DNA of 64,000 nucleotides from Faecalibacterium prausnitzii (GCF_003287495.1 NZ_PRLE01000005.1:177514-241513); one strand, 5' to 3'; positions 1-8,080 are shown, counted from the stretch's first letter. Translations and numbers: made by a program. The notes: a model not told the origin generated them from the sequence alone.

Positions 1-1
1 G

Positions 2-2020
2 AGCGTTACGCTTGACGGCCAGACCATCAGCTTCAAAGTAGAGGGTGCAACAACGCTGAATGTTGAGGCGCTGGATACAGATACTCAGAAGAATCTGGAA
101 GACGAGCTTATCCAGAAAATTGACCCGAAAGAGTATAATGCCCTTTATACATTCAATATCAGCCCCAAAGATGAGGGCGGCCTTGAGCTTGAGCAGACCA
201 GCAAAGTTACCATTTCCGGTCTGGACCTCACCTCGGCGGCAGACGTAAAAGTCTTCCATCAGGGTGCTGATCTGGAAGAGCTGAAAGTGAATGTTACCAG
301 CGATGGTGACTTGACTTTCACGACCAACGGCTTCTCTCCGTTTGCAATTCTGGTTGCAGACCTGTCCAAAGCAAATGACAGTGATAGCAGCGATGCAGAT
401 GACCGGATGGCAGAATTGGCAAATGAAGATAAAGCATATACGGTCTATAGTGATGGCAGTAACATTGAAATGCCGTTGAATGGAACTTATACGTTAAGCG
501 GAAACGCCTATAAACCATACTGGTATACCAATTACCATAGTTGGTCGATAGAGTCGGGCGATGATGTGGTATCTTTCACCTCAGAGAAAAATATTCAGAA
601 TCCGACAATTAAAGGTAAGTCTGTAGGTACGGCAAAACTCAAACACACTTACTATATTTATTACTACAATCAAAAGTACTCTTATGATGAGGAGTTTACC
701 ATCAATGTAACTAAGTTTGAAGATACGTACAGTGGCAGTGCTTATATCTACTTCTTGAAATTGCCTACTGGCGACCCGATGAACAATGACACAGGCGAGT
801 GGGCACCGAAAGCCGATAAAAGTAAGTTGGAAGCAAAAATCAGTACGGCAGGTGCTACTTGGACGAATGGCTACACTAATGATAACAGTGCAATTCCGAA
901 CAAGAACATTGTAACAGGAAACGGCCAGATCCTGACAGACTATATCACTTCGTGGCCAGATGGAAGCACAGGAACGACCTGGACGGTGAAAAAGGATGAT
1001 CCGACTACAGGAAGTTACTTTACATCGATCTGGAATGAGATAAGCGAAAATTACATTGCATCCATACAAAATGAAACGGGTATCAATGACCTGACAGTAG
1101 ATGACATTACTGAAATTATCCTGACGCCCCGAAAGATTTCTCGTAATAACGGTGGAAGTCAGAACTATCATATCGATTGCGCGATCAGCGTTGTTACCAA
1201 GAAAGTCTTTACAGCGAAGTTCATGGTAAAAGACCCGACGAAAGGAGAAGAAAAGTGGTCGCAGGTCGATTCCAAGAACTACAAAGAGGGCGAAGCTGTT
1301 ATCAAGACCACGGCTGTAACGATTGGAACAACAAAAACTGTTGAGGGCGTGAGGTATGAGCTGAAAGGCTGGTATACGGAAGACCCGCTGGGAGATATCA
1401 ATGTTCACGGTCCATTGATTGAAGACAATGAATGGCGGAAGCGGGGAACAAACGATTATGGATATCTGACAACGAGCACGGATGCGGTTCGCGAAGATGG
1501 TACAGTTTATTTCTACGCCGTATGGGAGCCTGAGACACAGAAACCGATTCGGACGATCACGAAAAAGGTGGAAGGTCTGTTTGGTGACCGTAGTAAGCAG
1601 TTCAGAATCGTAGTAACAGGCCCGAATGGCTTCTCTCAGGAATTTACTCTGGCGCATGGGGAGACTGGAACGCTGAATAATTTGATGGTTCAGGTCGGAG
1701 ACGTCATTACCATTACGGAATATGATGCAAGCGATTATGATACCACGGCTCAGATCTATTACTCAAACAGTTCTAACGGATTGCTTGGAGCCAATGGACA
1801 GGAGTTCACAGGCGAAAACGAAAAAACTACTACGATTACCATCACAGATGATATGATCGATCTGGACGAGATCAATATCACTGTCACCAACGAAAAGGAC
1901 GCTCCGGTTGACAACGGTGTCCTCCTCGACACTCTCCCCTACATCCTGATCCTCGTGGTCGTCGCGGGCGGCGGCGTGCTGCTCTTCCTCCGGAAACGGA
2001 AGAACGACGACGATGAATAA
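2..2020 (+). CDS. Sortase-anchored surface adhesin / ancillary pilin (5' end outside window)
   Basis: The reading frame is open from the left edge, so only the last 672 residues are visible; a start at 287 would be internal. The visible protein has an N-terminal beta-rich segment, a middle segment rich in Tyr, Thr and Asn that resembles an Ig-like (BIG) fold, a segment ending in FYAVWEPE that resembles bacterial repeat modules, and a last pilin-type domain (from TITKKVEG to VTNEKD) with the Lys and Asn expected for an isopeptide bond. The C-terminus is a sorting signal: VDNGV, then LPYILILVVVAGGGVLLFL, then a Lys/Arg tail. This is the layout of streptococcal T-antigen pilins (EVPTG followed by a membrane helix) rather than LPXTG. 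It is the first gene of a pilus locus and probably the tip or ancillary subunit. AT content is higher than in the neighbours, as is common for surface proteins. The function is inferred from context; no ligand can be named. Confidence 0.75.
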   Translation, partial: SVTLDGQTISFKVEGATTLNVEALDTDTQKNLEDELIQKIDPKEYNALYTFNISPKDEGGLELEQTSKVTISGLDLTSAADVKVFHQGADLEELKVNVTSDGDLTFTTNGFSPFAILVADLSKANDSDSSDADDRMAELANEDKAYTVYSDGSNIEMPLNGTYTLSGNAYKPYWYTNYHSWSIESGDDVVSFTSEKNIQNPTIKGKSVGTAKLKHTYYIYYYNQKYSYDEEFTINVTKFEDTYSGSAYIYFLKLPTGDPMNNDTGEWAPKADKSKLEAKISTAGATWTNGYTNDNSAIPNKNIVTGNGQILTDYITSWPDGSTGTTWTVKKDDPTTGSYFTSIWNEISENYIASIQNETGINDLTVDDITEIILTPRKISRNNGGSQNYHIDCAISVVTKKVFTAKFMVKDPTKGEEKWSQVDSKNYKEGEAVIKTTAVTIGTTKTVEGVRYELKGWYTEDPLGDINVHGPLIEDNEWRKRGTNDYGYLTTSTDAVREDGTVYFYAVWEPETQKPIRTITKKVEGLFGDRSKQFRIVVTGPNGFSQEFTLAHGETGTLNNLMVQVGDVITITEYDASDYDTTAQIYYSNSSNGLLGANGQEFTGENEKTTTITITDDMIDLDEINITVTNEKDAPVDNGVLLDTLPYILILVVVAGGGVLLFLRKRKNDDDE

Positions 2021-2063
2021 GCCAACTTCCAAGCCAAATAAAATCACGAAAGGAGGTGGATGG

Positions 2064-2345
2064 ATGGCAAAAGAAAAAGCCAAAGGAGGCCCGCAGCCCG
2101 CACAGCGCCTGCCCGGCGCGGAGGATGCCTGCATCAGCCAGGAGCAGCTGGAGATCGTGGAATGGTACCGCAAGGTGAAGTTCCGCAAGAACCTGCTCGG
2201 CGGCGTGGATGAAGTGCAGATGTGGAAGAAGCTGGAGGAGCTCTACGGCCTGTACGAAAACGCCATCCGGGCCGAGAGAGCAAGGTATAACGCCCTGCTG
2301 GAAGCCCATACCCCTCCCGGAGAGAACCATGAGGAGGGATGTTGA
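2064..2345 (+). CDS. Small charged protein of the pilus locus, unknown function
   Basis: A 93-residue protein with no signal peptide or membrane helix. The start at 2064 is chosen because AGGAGGTGG lies 4-5 bases before it; an ATG at 2013 overlaps the upstream stop but lacks such a site. The N-terminus is Lys/Pro/Gly rich; residues around 28-80 form a predicted helical region with the pattern VKFRKNLLGGVDEVQMWKKL followed by a Glu/Arg-rich helix. The pattern faintly recalls the N-terminal motif of DivIVA-like proteins, but this is only a resemblance. The stop codon overlaps the ATG of the next gene (TGATG), so the two are translationally coupled. A role in placing or assembling the pilus machinery at the membrane is a guess from context. 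Confidence 0.6.
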   Translation: MAKEKAKGGPQPAQRLPGAEDACISQEQLEIVEWYRKVKFRKNLLGGVDEVQMWKKLEELYGLYENAIRAERARYNALLEAHTPPGENHEEGC

Positions 2346-2914
2346 TGGCGAAAGCCGCAAAAACACTCCCTCCGCAAGACCCGCTCACGGCAGGGCGCAG
2401 AGCCCTGCACAAGCGGCGCAACGCCGCGCAGGACCGCCGGGACGCGCTTGGTTTACTGGGCCGGGTGGTGGTGCTGGCGGCAGCCGCGTGGGTGCTGTTC
2501 ACGCAGGTGTTCCTGCTGACACAGGCCTCCGGCAACAGCATGTTCCCCGCCGTCAAGGACGGCGACCTGCTCATCGGCTACCGGCTACAGGGCACTTACG
2601 CCAAGAACGACGTGGTGCTCTATGAGCAGGACGGCAAGCTCCGGGTGGGCCGTGTCCTGGGCCGCGAGAACGACCTCATCGCGCTGGACGATTCGGGAAC
2701 GCTGATCGTCAACGGCTCGGCCCAGAGCGGCGAGATCCTTTACCCCACCTACGCGAAAGACACCCTCGAGTACCCCTACACCGTCCCCGCGGACAGCGTC
2801 TTCATCTTGGGAGACTACCGCACGCAATCCGAGGACAGCCGGGATTTTGGCCCGGTGGCCCTCACCGACGTCAAAGCAAAGGTGATCACCCTGCTGCGGC
2901 GGCGGAGCTTGTAA
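2345..2914 (+). CDS. SipA-like signal peptidase I homologue of pilus locus (catalytic Lys missing)
   Basis: A 189-residue member of the S26 signal peptidase family. The start at 2345 has GAGGAGGG 6 bases upstream; the ATG at 2339 lacks room. There is a cytoplasmic N-terminus rich in Arg, one membrane helix at about 40-58, and box B SGNSM with Ser65, the position of the catalytic serine. Box D reads RVGRVLG, where active enzymes have KRV; the general-base lysine is therefore Gly102. Box E (ILGDYRTQSEDSRDFG) is kept. In streptococcal FCT pilus loci the SipA/LepA protein likewise lacks the normal Ser/Lys dyad and acts as an assembly factor for the backbone pilin. By position (before the FctA-like pilin and class B sortase) this protein should have the same job. 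Whether the remaining Ser allows any peptidase activity cannot be told from sequence. Confidence 0.8.
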   Translation: MAKAAKTLPPQDPLTAGRRALHKRRNAAQDRRDALGLLGRVVVLAAAAWVLFTQVFLLTQASGNSMFPAVKDGDLLIGYRLQGTYAKNDVVLYEQDGKLRVGRVLGRENDLIALDDSGTLIVNGSAQSGEILYPTYAKDTLEYPYTVPADSVFILGDYRTQSEDSRDFGPVALTDVKAKVITLLRRRSL

Positions 2915-2954
2915 GTTCTTGAAAACATTGATATAATATTTAGGAGGAATCCAC

Positions 2955-4055
2955 ATGAAACTCAAGAAACTGTTTGCTGGTGTCGTAGCTGCGGCGATGA
3001 TCGCCACCATGGCTTTCCCTGCATTTGCTGCTACCGAGGGTTTAGGCAGCAAGGGCTTCACAGTCGAAAATAACAAGTCCTTTGAATTTGATAAGGTTTG
3101 GGTCACGAATGACGAAAGGGATTCGTCGATCGTCGCTCCGGGCGCTGCCCTTACGATGACGGTTCAAAATAACGGACAGCCTGTGACCTATCCGCAGGGT
3201 GCGACTCCTGCTAGCCTGGAATTAAAAGTGAATTCTAATGACACGGCTGGCAAAACGGCGAGCTTTACTGTTGATCTTCCTAACTACTCTGTTCCGGGTA
3301 AGTATACTTACATCCTGAAAGAGAATGATCCCAATGTCGCAGGTGTTGTGGCAAACGACAACCTTTATCAGGTGACTGTATGGGCACTTCAGGATGAAGC
3401 AAACACTACTGGCGGCAACCACATTAAGGAATGCGGTGTGAAGCTGTCTCAGGTTCAGCTGGTTGATGGCGGATATGTTGAGGTTACTGGAAAAGGTAAG
3501 CTTTCCAGTGTTGAGAACACCTATCAGGCTGGTACGGTGACTGTTACGAAGCATGTTACTGGTAACATGGGTGACAAGAGCACGAAGTTTAGCTTTAAGG
3601 TTGTTCTGGAATCTACTAAACCTGTGAATAGTGTGGTTGCAGGTAACAAGACTTTTGAGTTTGCAACAACGCCTAATGTTAATGGAAAGTATACCGCAGA
3701 GCAGACTTATGAGCTGGCTGACGGCGAGACTTGGACCATTACGAATCTGCCTTTTGGTGTTACCTATACTGTCTATGAAATGAGTGGCACTACCGCTGTT
3801 GAGGATCAGGGTACTTTGGTTGTTGCTGAAGACGGTGCGGACTCTAAGACTTATAAGGTTACCTATACCTCTCAGAGTGGTTCTCTGAACGAAGAAACTG
3901 AGGGCCATAAAATTGCGGCTACTGTTGAAAACAACTGCGGTGCTGAGATTGACACCGGCGTCATCCTCGACAATGCTCCTTACATCCTGATGCTGGCCGT
4001 TGTGGCTGGTGCTGCTATGACTCTGGTCATCAAGAAGCGCCGCGAGGAAGAGTAA
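2955..4055 (+). CDS. Backbone pilin, Spy0128/FctA type
   Basis: 366 residues with AGGAGGA just before the start. There is a signal peptide (1-25, ending AFA), then two pilin domains. Domain 1 holds Lys47 (FDKVWV), Glu123 (YILKEND) and Asn188 (VENTY); domain 2 holds Lys199 (VTVTKHV), Glu275 (YTVYEMS) and Asn336 (VENNC). These triads match the Lys-Glu-Asn sets that make intramolecular isopeptide bonds in Spy0128-type pilins. The C-terminus has EIDTGVILDNAPYI, a helix and KKRREEE, very like the EVPTG sorting signal of Spy0128. It lies between the SipA-like protein and the class B sortase, the same order as in streptococcal FCT regions, so it is probably the subunit polymerised into the shaft. 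The AT-richer codon use with many GTT and ACT codons suggests high expression. Confidence 0.85.
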   Translation: MKLKKLFAGVVAAAMIATMAFPAFAATEGLGSKGFTVENNKSFEFDKVWVTNDERDSSIVAPGAALTMTVQNNGQPVTYPQGATPASLELKVNSNDTAGKTASFTVDLPNYSVPGKYTYILKENDPNVAGVVANDNLYQVTVWALQDEANTTGGNHIKECGVKLSQVQLVDGGYVEVTGKGKLSSVENTYQAGTVTVTKHVTGNMGDKSTKFSFKVVLESTKPVNSVVAGNKTFEFATTPNVNGKYTAEQTYELADGETWTITNLPFGVTYTVYEMSGTTAVEDQGTLVVAEDGADSKTYKVTYTSQSGSLNEETEGHKIAATVENNCGAEIDTGVILDNAPYILMLAVVAGAAMTLVIKKRREEE

Positions 4056-4117
4056 TGGAACACTCTCTCCGCAAACACTTTTAAGAGCCTCTGGCGATAA
4101 CAGCAGACCTTGCGGAA

Positions 4118-4372
4118 TGCCAAAGCCTCTCACTTTGAAAGACTCCCCCGGCCGGGGGAGGTGGCACGAAAGTGCCAGAAGGGGGCAAGGTGTCTGCGGA
4201 GCAGACGGAGAGGGCAAGGATGCTGCCAAAGAGCCAGACACACAGCGATACGCACCCTGCTTGTCAGAGCCATCGTATCGCAACGCCGCTGGAGTAATTT
4301 CACCGGGCTTGCCCTCTCAGGCGCTGACGCGCCAGCTCCCCCAAAGTGGGAGCCCTTGGCAAAGAGGTGACG
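4118..4372. repeat. Interspersed composite palindromic repeat, long form
   Basis: This fills most of the gap between the backbone pilin and the sortase. It starts TGCCAAAGCCTCTCACTTTG, contains self-complementary stretches (for example CTCCCCCGGCCGGGGGAG) and ends in the B half (CAGCTCCCCCAAAGTGGGAG, then CTTGGCAAAGAGG). A middle insert of about 130 bp with CGATACG and CGTATCG arms is shared with 7061-7264 and, inverted, with 19591-19796. Confidence 0.85.
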
Positions 4373-4441
4373 TCCTCCGCAAACACTTTAACCTGACTCG
4401 CAATTCTCTTAACAATAACCAACATCGCAAGCTGACTGGAG

Positions 4442-5212
4442 GTGGGCTGTATCACTTGGCAACGTGTAGCGCTGCGGACAGCCGACTTCCTGATCAGCGC
4501 GGTGGTGGTGCTGTTCCTCCTCACGGCGGGCGCTTACTCCGCTTACGCGCTGTGGGATAACAACCAGGTCTATGCCGCCGTGGATAACGTGCAGGACGAG
4601 CTGCTGCAGTTCAAGCCTGCCGCCGATGGCGAGAACGGCGCCTCCTTTGAGGAACTGCTGGCCATCAACTCGGACGTGAAAGCCTGGCTCACCCTGGACA
4701 ACACCGCTATTGATTACCCTGTGGTGCAGGGCGAGAACAATTTCAGCTACATCAACACCGATGTCTACGGCGACTTTGCACTGGCCGGCAGCATCTTCCT
4801 GGATTCCGATTGTGATGGCAGCTTCCACGATCCGTATTCGCTGCTGTACGGCCACCACATGGAAAACAGCAAGATGTTTGGAGATCTTGACCTGTACAAG
4901 GACGAGGCGTTCTTCAACGAGAACACCACCGGCACGCTGGTCCTGCCCGACCGCACCTACCACTTACAAATTTTCGCCTGTCTGCTGGTGCCCGCGTCCG
5001 AGGATGCCATCTTCGACGTGAACCAGTGGGACGCAAACCTGAACGGTCTGCTCGATTTCGCACAGGAGAACGCGCTGCACCTGCACTCTGACACGCTGGA
5101 CACCGTCCGGGCGCGGGAGGGGGCACAGGTGCTGGCCATGTCCACCTGTTCCACGGAGTTTACCGATGCAAGAACCATTCTTCTGGCGTGGATGACAACG
5201 CCGGAGCAGTAA
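4442..5212 (+). CDS. Class B sortase (pilin polymerase)
   Basis: 256 residues. It has one N-terminal membrane anchor (about 12-35) followed by a sortase B domain. Catalytic residues are His138 (LLYGHHM), Cys236 (MSTCS) and Arg244 (DARTILLAW); GSIFLDSDCD and the NSKMFG stretch are typical of SrtB. By position after the FctA-like backbone it corresponds to the SrtC/SrtB pilus sortase of FCT loci, which joins pilin subunits through their EVPTG-like signals. The start is uncertain: GTG at 4442 follows directly after GGAGG, and CTG at 4436 is the only other in-frame choice before a stop at 4433. The interspersed repeat inserted just upstream may have displaced the original leader. The stop is 13 bases before the next gene. 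Confidence 0.88.
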   Translation: MGCITWQRVALRTADFLISAVVVLFLLTAGAYSAYALWDNNQVYAAVDNVQDELLQFKPAADGENGASFEELLAINSDVKAWLTLDNTAIDYPVVQGENNFSYINTDVYGDFALAGSIFLDSDCDGSFHDPYSLLYGHHMENSKMFGDLDLYKDEAFFNENTTGTLVLPDRTYHLQIFACLLVPASEDAIFDVNQWDANLNGLLDFAQENALHLHSDTLDTVRAREGAQVLAMSTCSTEFTDARTILLAWMTTPEQ

Positions 5213-5225
5213 AGGAGGGGATGAA

Positions 5226-6062
5226 ATGAAGATCCGAAAATTCGCGGCGACGCTGCTGGCACTGGTGCTTTGCCTGAGCCTGAGCCTGCCCGCGGCCTTT
5301 GCGGAAGCGCAGCAGCGTGTGGAGCTGAAAAACCTGACGGTCAACGTCAAGTGCACGGGCAATGCCATCCCCGACGAGCAGCTCACCATCCGCCTGACCC
5401 CCCGCAAAAAAGCCCCCATGCCCGGCGATGCCGCCGCACTGGAAGCGTTCGTCAACACGGCGGACTGCACCCGTTCCAACGGTTATATGACCACCGCCAC
5501 ATTCCCGGAGACATTCGTCTTCACGGCCCCCGGTACCTATGAGTACGAGGTGGCCCAGCGGAAAGGCAGCTCCCTCAACGGCACTTACGACACCCGCACC
5601 ATGGTGCTCCGTGTCACCGTGAGCTGGAGCGGCGACACGCTGGTGACCGTGGCCAAGGTCTATGAGGCCGACCAGTCCTCCAATGACAAGGAAGACAGCA
5701 TCCTGTTCCACAACACGTTCAACAACTCCGCCCCGGACGACCCGTACGATCCGCCGTATATCCCGGGTGACCCCTACACCCCGGACCCGAAGCCCACGCC
5801 TGTGGTGCCTACCCCGGAGACCCCGGTGAACCCGCCGGTCCTAGACGCGCGGCCGGATACCGCCCCCACGGTGTCCACGGCGCCCACGGTGCCCGCCGCG
5901 GAAACGCCCGTCAATCCTCCGGTGGCTGACGCGCGTGCCCCCAAGCTGATCCAGACCGGACAGCTCAACTGGCCCGTGCCGGTGCTGGCAGGGCTGGGCA
6001 CCCTGTTCCTGGCGGCTGGCGTGATCCTCCTCACCAAGAAGAAAGAGGATGACAATGCGTAA
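5226..6062 (+). CDS. Minor pilin / cell-wall anchor subunit (FctB-like)
   Basis: 278 residues with AAAGGAGGGG before the ATG. It has a signal peptide (1-26, ending AFA), one beta-rich pilin domain (about 27-165, with YEYEVAQRKG carrying a candidate isopeptide Glu and FHNTFNN the candidate Asn), a Pro/Thr/Val-rich stalk (about 170-238, with two PETPVNPPV-type repeats), then LIQTGQLNWP at 241, a membrane helix and KKKEDD. The motif is a variant of LPQTG with Ile in place of Pro. The long proline stalk ahead of the sorting signal is like the base pilin FctB, which tethers the pilus to the wall. It overlaps the next gene, a second sortase that could recognise the LIQTG motif. Confidence 0.8.
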   Translation: MKIRKFAATLLALVLCLSLSLPAAFAEAQQRVELKNLTVNVKCTGNAIPDEQLTIRLTPRKKAPMPGDAAALEAFVNTADCTRSNGYMTTATFPETFVFTAPGTYEYEVAQRKGSSLNGTYDTRTMVLRVTVSWSGDTLVTVAKVYEADQSSNDKEDSILFHNTFNNSAPDDPYDPPYIPGDPYTPDPKPTPVVPTPETPVNPPVLDARPDTAPTVSTAPTVPAAETPVNPPVADARAPKLIQTGQLNWPVPVLAGLGTLFLAAGVILLTKKKEDDNA

Positions 6063-6660
6063 AGCATCCCCGGGCGTCATCTGTGTCCTGCTGGGAGTCG
6101 TCCTGCTGCTGGCGGCGCTGGGACTCTACGGCTACAACCGCTGGGAGGACGCTCAGGCTGGCGCGGAAGCCCAGACCGTCGTACAGGATCTACAGGAAAA
6201 AGTCGTTGAACAAACACAGAGCGCGGCCTCGGCTCCCGCCATCGACACCAGCTCCCTTGACCCGGAGCTGCCCGTGGTGGAGCTGGACGGCTACGAATAT
6301 GTGGGCACTGTCTCCATCCCCGCCATTGGCATCGACCTGCCGGTGATGAGCGAGTGGAGCTACCCCAAACTCAAAATTTCCCCCTGCCGCCAGTTCGGCT
6401 CCTCCCGCACCGATGATCTCGTCATCGCGGCGCACAACTACGAGTCGCATTTCGGCAAGATCGGCACCCTCGCCCTGGGCGATGAGGTCCGTTTCACCGA
6501 CATGGACGGCATCGAGAACCACTACACGGTTTCTGCCATTGAAGTCCACGACCCCACCGATGTGGAGGCCGTGGAGCACAGCGGCCACGATCTGGTGCTG
6601 TACACCTGCACCTACGGTGGCAAGACCCGCATCGTCGTCTTCTGTGACAGAAGCAATTGA
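6055..6660 (+). CDS. Second sortase, class D-like
   Basis: 201 residues. The start at 6055 has GAGG 7 bases upstream and lies inside the 3' end of the minor pilin; the ATG at 6049 is possible but poorly spaced. There is an N-terminal membrane helix (about 5-25), a linker, then a short sortase domain starting at EYVGTVSIPAIGIDLPV. Catalytic residues are His127 (IAAHNYESHFG), Cys185 (LYTCTYGG) and Arg192 (KTRIVVF). The compact size and the TCTYGG-TRIVV spacing fit class D/E-like sortases rather than the class B enzyme at 4442. It probably anchors the LIQTG minor pilin, or the finished pilus, to the wall. It is the last gene before a hairpin terminator. Confidence 0.85.
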   Translation: MRKASPGVICVLLGVVLLLAALGLYGYNRWEDAQAGAEAQTVVQDLQEKVVEQTQSAASAPAIDTSSLDPELPVVELDGYEYVGTVSIPAIGIDLPVMSEWSYPKLKISPCRQFGSSRTDDLVIAAHNYESHFGKIGTLALGDEVRFTDMDGIENHYTVSAIEVHDPTDVEAVEHSGHDLVLYTCTYGGKTRIVVFCDRSN

Positions 6661-6686
6661 AGACATTCTCGGATTCCATTCCCGCA

Positions 6687-6726
6687 CCCCCGCACCGGAG
6701 ACGCCCGGTGTGGGGGATTTGTTTTT
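6687..6726 (+). terminator. Rho-independent terminator of the pilus operon
   Basis: CCCCGCACCGG and CCGGTGTGGGG pair around a short loop and are followed by ATTTGTTTTTG, 27 bases after the second sortase. Confidence 0.75.
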
Positions 6727-6745
6727 GTGGGGGGGGAAAAAAACC

Positions 6746-6800
6746 TTACCTCTTTGCCAGAGGTTCCCCTTTGGGGGATCTCTTGGCAAAGAGGTGACGT
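6746..6800. repeat. Interspersed palindromic repeat, degenerate B half
   Basis: CCTCTTTGCCAGAGGTTCCC and TTGGCAAAGAGG arms around CCCCTTTGGGGG. It starts a tandem cluster of three units that fills 6746-7264 between the pilus locus and the next gene. Confidence 0.65.
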
Positions 6801-6844
6801 TCCCGATGAAACTTTATTGTATTTGCTGGAAAACGTCACGGACT

Positions 6845-7012
6845 GCCAAGGCCTCCCCTACCAGGGGAGGTGGCACGGCGAAGCCGTGACGGAGAGGTTG
6901 TACAGAGCAGCACCTGCGTTATTCCGCTCAATCAAAAGGCGTCCTTTGTCCAACCTCTCAGTCTCGCTGCGCTCGACAGCTCCCCTGGCAGGGGAGCCTC
7001 TGGCGAAGAGGT
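6845..7012. repeat. Interspersed palindromic repeat, A half plus B half
   Basis: The A half (GCCAAGGCCTCCCC to GACGGAGAGGTTG) and the B half (CAACCTCTCAGTCTCGCTGC to CTCTGGCGAAGAGG) face each other over a 60 bp loop. The linker before it (GATGAAACT ... GGAAAACGTCACGGACTGCC) recurs at 7022-7062 and, inverted, near 19541 and 19793. Confidence 0.85.
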
Positions 7013-7060
7013 TTCGTTTTCGATGAAACTGATTTGTGTTTACTGGAAAACCTCACGGAC

Positions 7061-7264
7061 TGCCAAAGCCTCTCCCTTTGGGAGAGGTGTCTGCGAAGCA
7101 GACGGAGAGGGCAAGGATGCTGCCAAAGAGCCAGACACACAGCGATACGCACCCTGTTTGTCAGAGCCATCGTATCGCAACGCCGCTGGAGTAATTTCAC
7201 CGGGCTTGCCCTCTCAGGCGCTGCGCGCCAGCTCCCCCAAAGGGGGAGCCTCTGGCGAAGAGGC
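7061..7264. repeat. Interspersed palindromic repeat, long form
   Basis: Same long form as 4118-4372, with the internal insert containing CAGCGATACGCACCCTG and CGTATCGCAACGCCGCTGG. The third unit of the cluster. Confidence 0.85.
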
Positions 7265-7336
7265 TTTGTGCATATCCCCAATTCACACAGGCATATACTA
7301 TACGGACACAACCAAATGGGTGGGAGGGAACGGTAT

Positions 7337-8080
7337 ATGTTTGTGGTAACGCTGAAAAAGGCCGGGCTCAAAAAGGTGGGCGTCGGCGTGATATGCTGTG
7401 CGTTGGTGGTGTTCAGCGCGGTGCTGGGGCGGTACATCAGCGGGCGGAGCGTCATGGCGGCCGCCGCGGCCAGCGGCAACAAGATCGAGAGCGCCCAGGA
7501 CATCCAGACCTGGTTCACCGGCTATGGGCTGGACGTGGACGCGGCCACCATCGCCGCCGATAAGGTCAAGATCCCCCGCAGGTGGGACGACAGCTTTTCG
7601 GCCTTCAACGGGGTGGTGCAGCAGAGCGGCATGGACCTGACCCGCTACAAGGGCAAGACCGTGGAAAAATGGACGGCCCTGCTGCCCGCCGTGAGCAAGG
7701 GCGACACCATGAGCTATGGCGTGCTGCTGGTGTACAAGAAAAAGGCCATCGGGGCCTACCTGCTGGAAAAGCCCTCCGGCGTCGTCACCGGCCTGAAAGA
7801 CGCCCAGACCGCTATGGCCATGCAGGAGGCCACGGAAGTCTCGGGGGAAGATTTCAGCGGCGATTGGGGCGAGCGCCATGACGAGGAGCTCGGCGCCTCC
7901 GGGCAGGCCATGGAGACCTCGGGCGAGGATTTCAGCGGGGACTGGGGCGAGCGCCATGACGAGGAGCTGAACGCCTCCGGCCAGAGCCAGCAGACCTCCG
8001 GCGAACCCGAGACGCCTCTGCCGGAAGCGGCCCGCTATACGGACCTCCCGCTGGACGCCGAGGGGTACCCTGTCGAGTGA
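7337..8080 (+). CDS. DUF4830-like membrane-anchored protein with tandem C-terminal duplication
   Basis: 247 residues. The start at 7337 (GGGAGGGAA upstream) gives MFVVTLKKAG followed by a membrane helix (about 13-33); in-frame starts further upstream lie in repeat DNA. The conserved part (about 50-150, AQDIQTWFTGYGLDV to KWTALLPA and YGVLLVYKKKAIGAYL) resembles the DUF4830 family of Clostridia, whose function is unknown. The C-terminal tail contains a near-perfect tandem repeat of 26 residues (SGEDFSGDWGERHDEEL twice), acidic and probably unstructured. The predicted topology is one N-terminal anchor with the rest outside. It is flanked by repeat clusters and by the pts promoter region, so it seems monocistronic. 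Confidence 0.7.
   Translation: MFVVTLKKAGLKKVGVGVICCALVVFSAVLGRYISGRSVMAAAAASGNKIESAQDIQTWFTGYGLDVDAATIAADKVKIPRRWDDSFSAFNGVVQQSGMDLTRYKGKTVEKWTALLPAVSKGDTMSYGVLLVYKKKAIGAYLLEKPSGVVTGLKDAQTAMAMQEATEVSGEDFSGDWGERHDEELGASGQAMETSGEDFSGDWGERHDEELNASGQSQQTSGEPETPLPEAARYTDLPLDAEGYPVE

Noticed and set aside
2205..2625. Plus-strand open frame overlapping the small protein and SipA-like genes in another frame
   Set aside because: The frame lacks an RBS and domain features, while the two overlapping genes have good start sites and a coupled TGATG junction.
2919..2937. TGATATAAT before the backbone pilin as an extended -10 promoter
   Set aside because: The transcript would begin within the ribosome binding site of the gene and no -35 exists at the right distance; more likely chance in AT-rich spacer.
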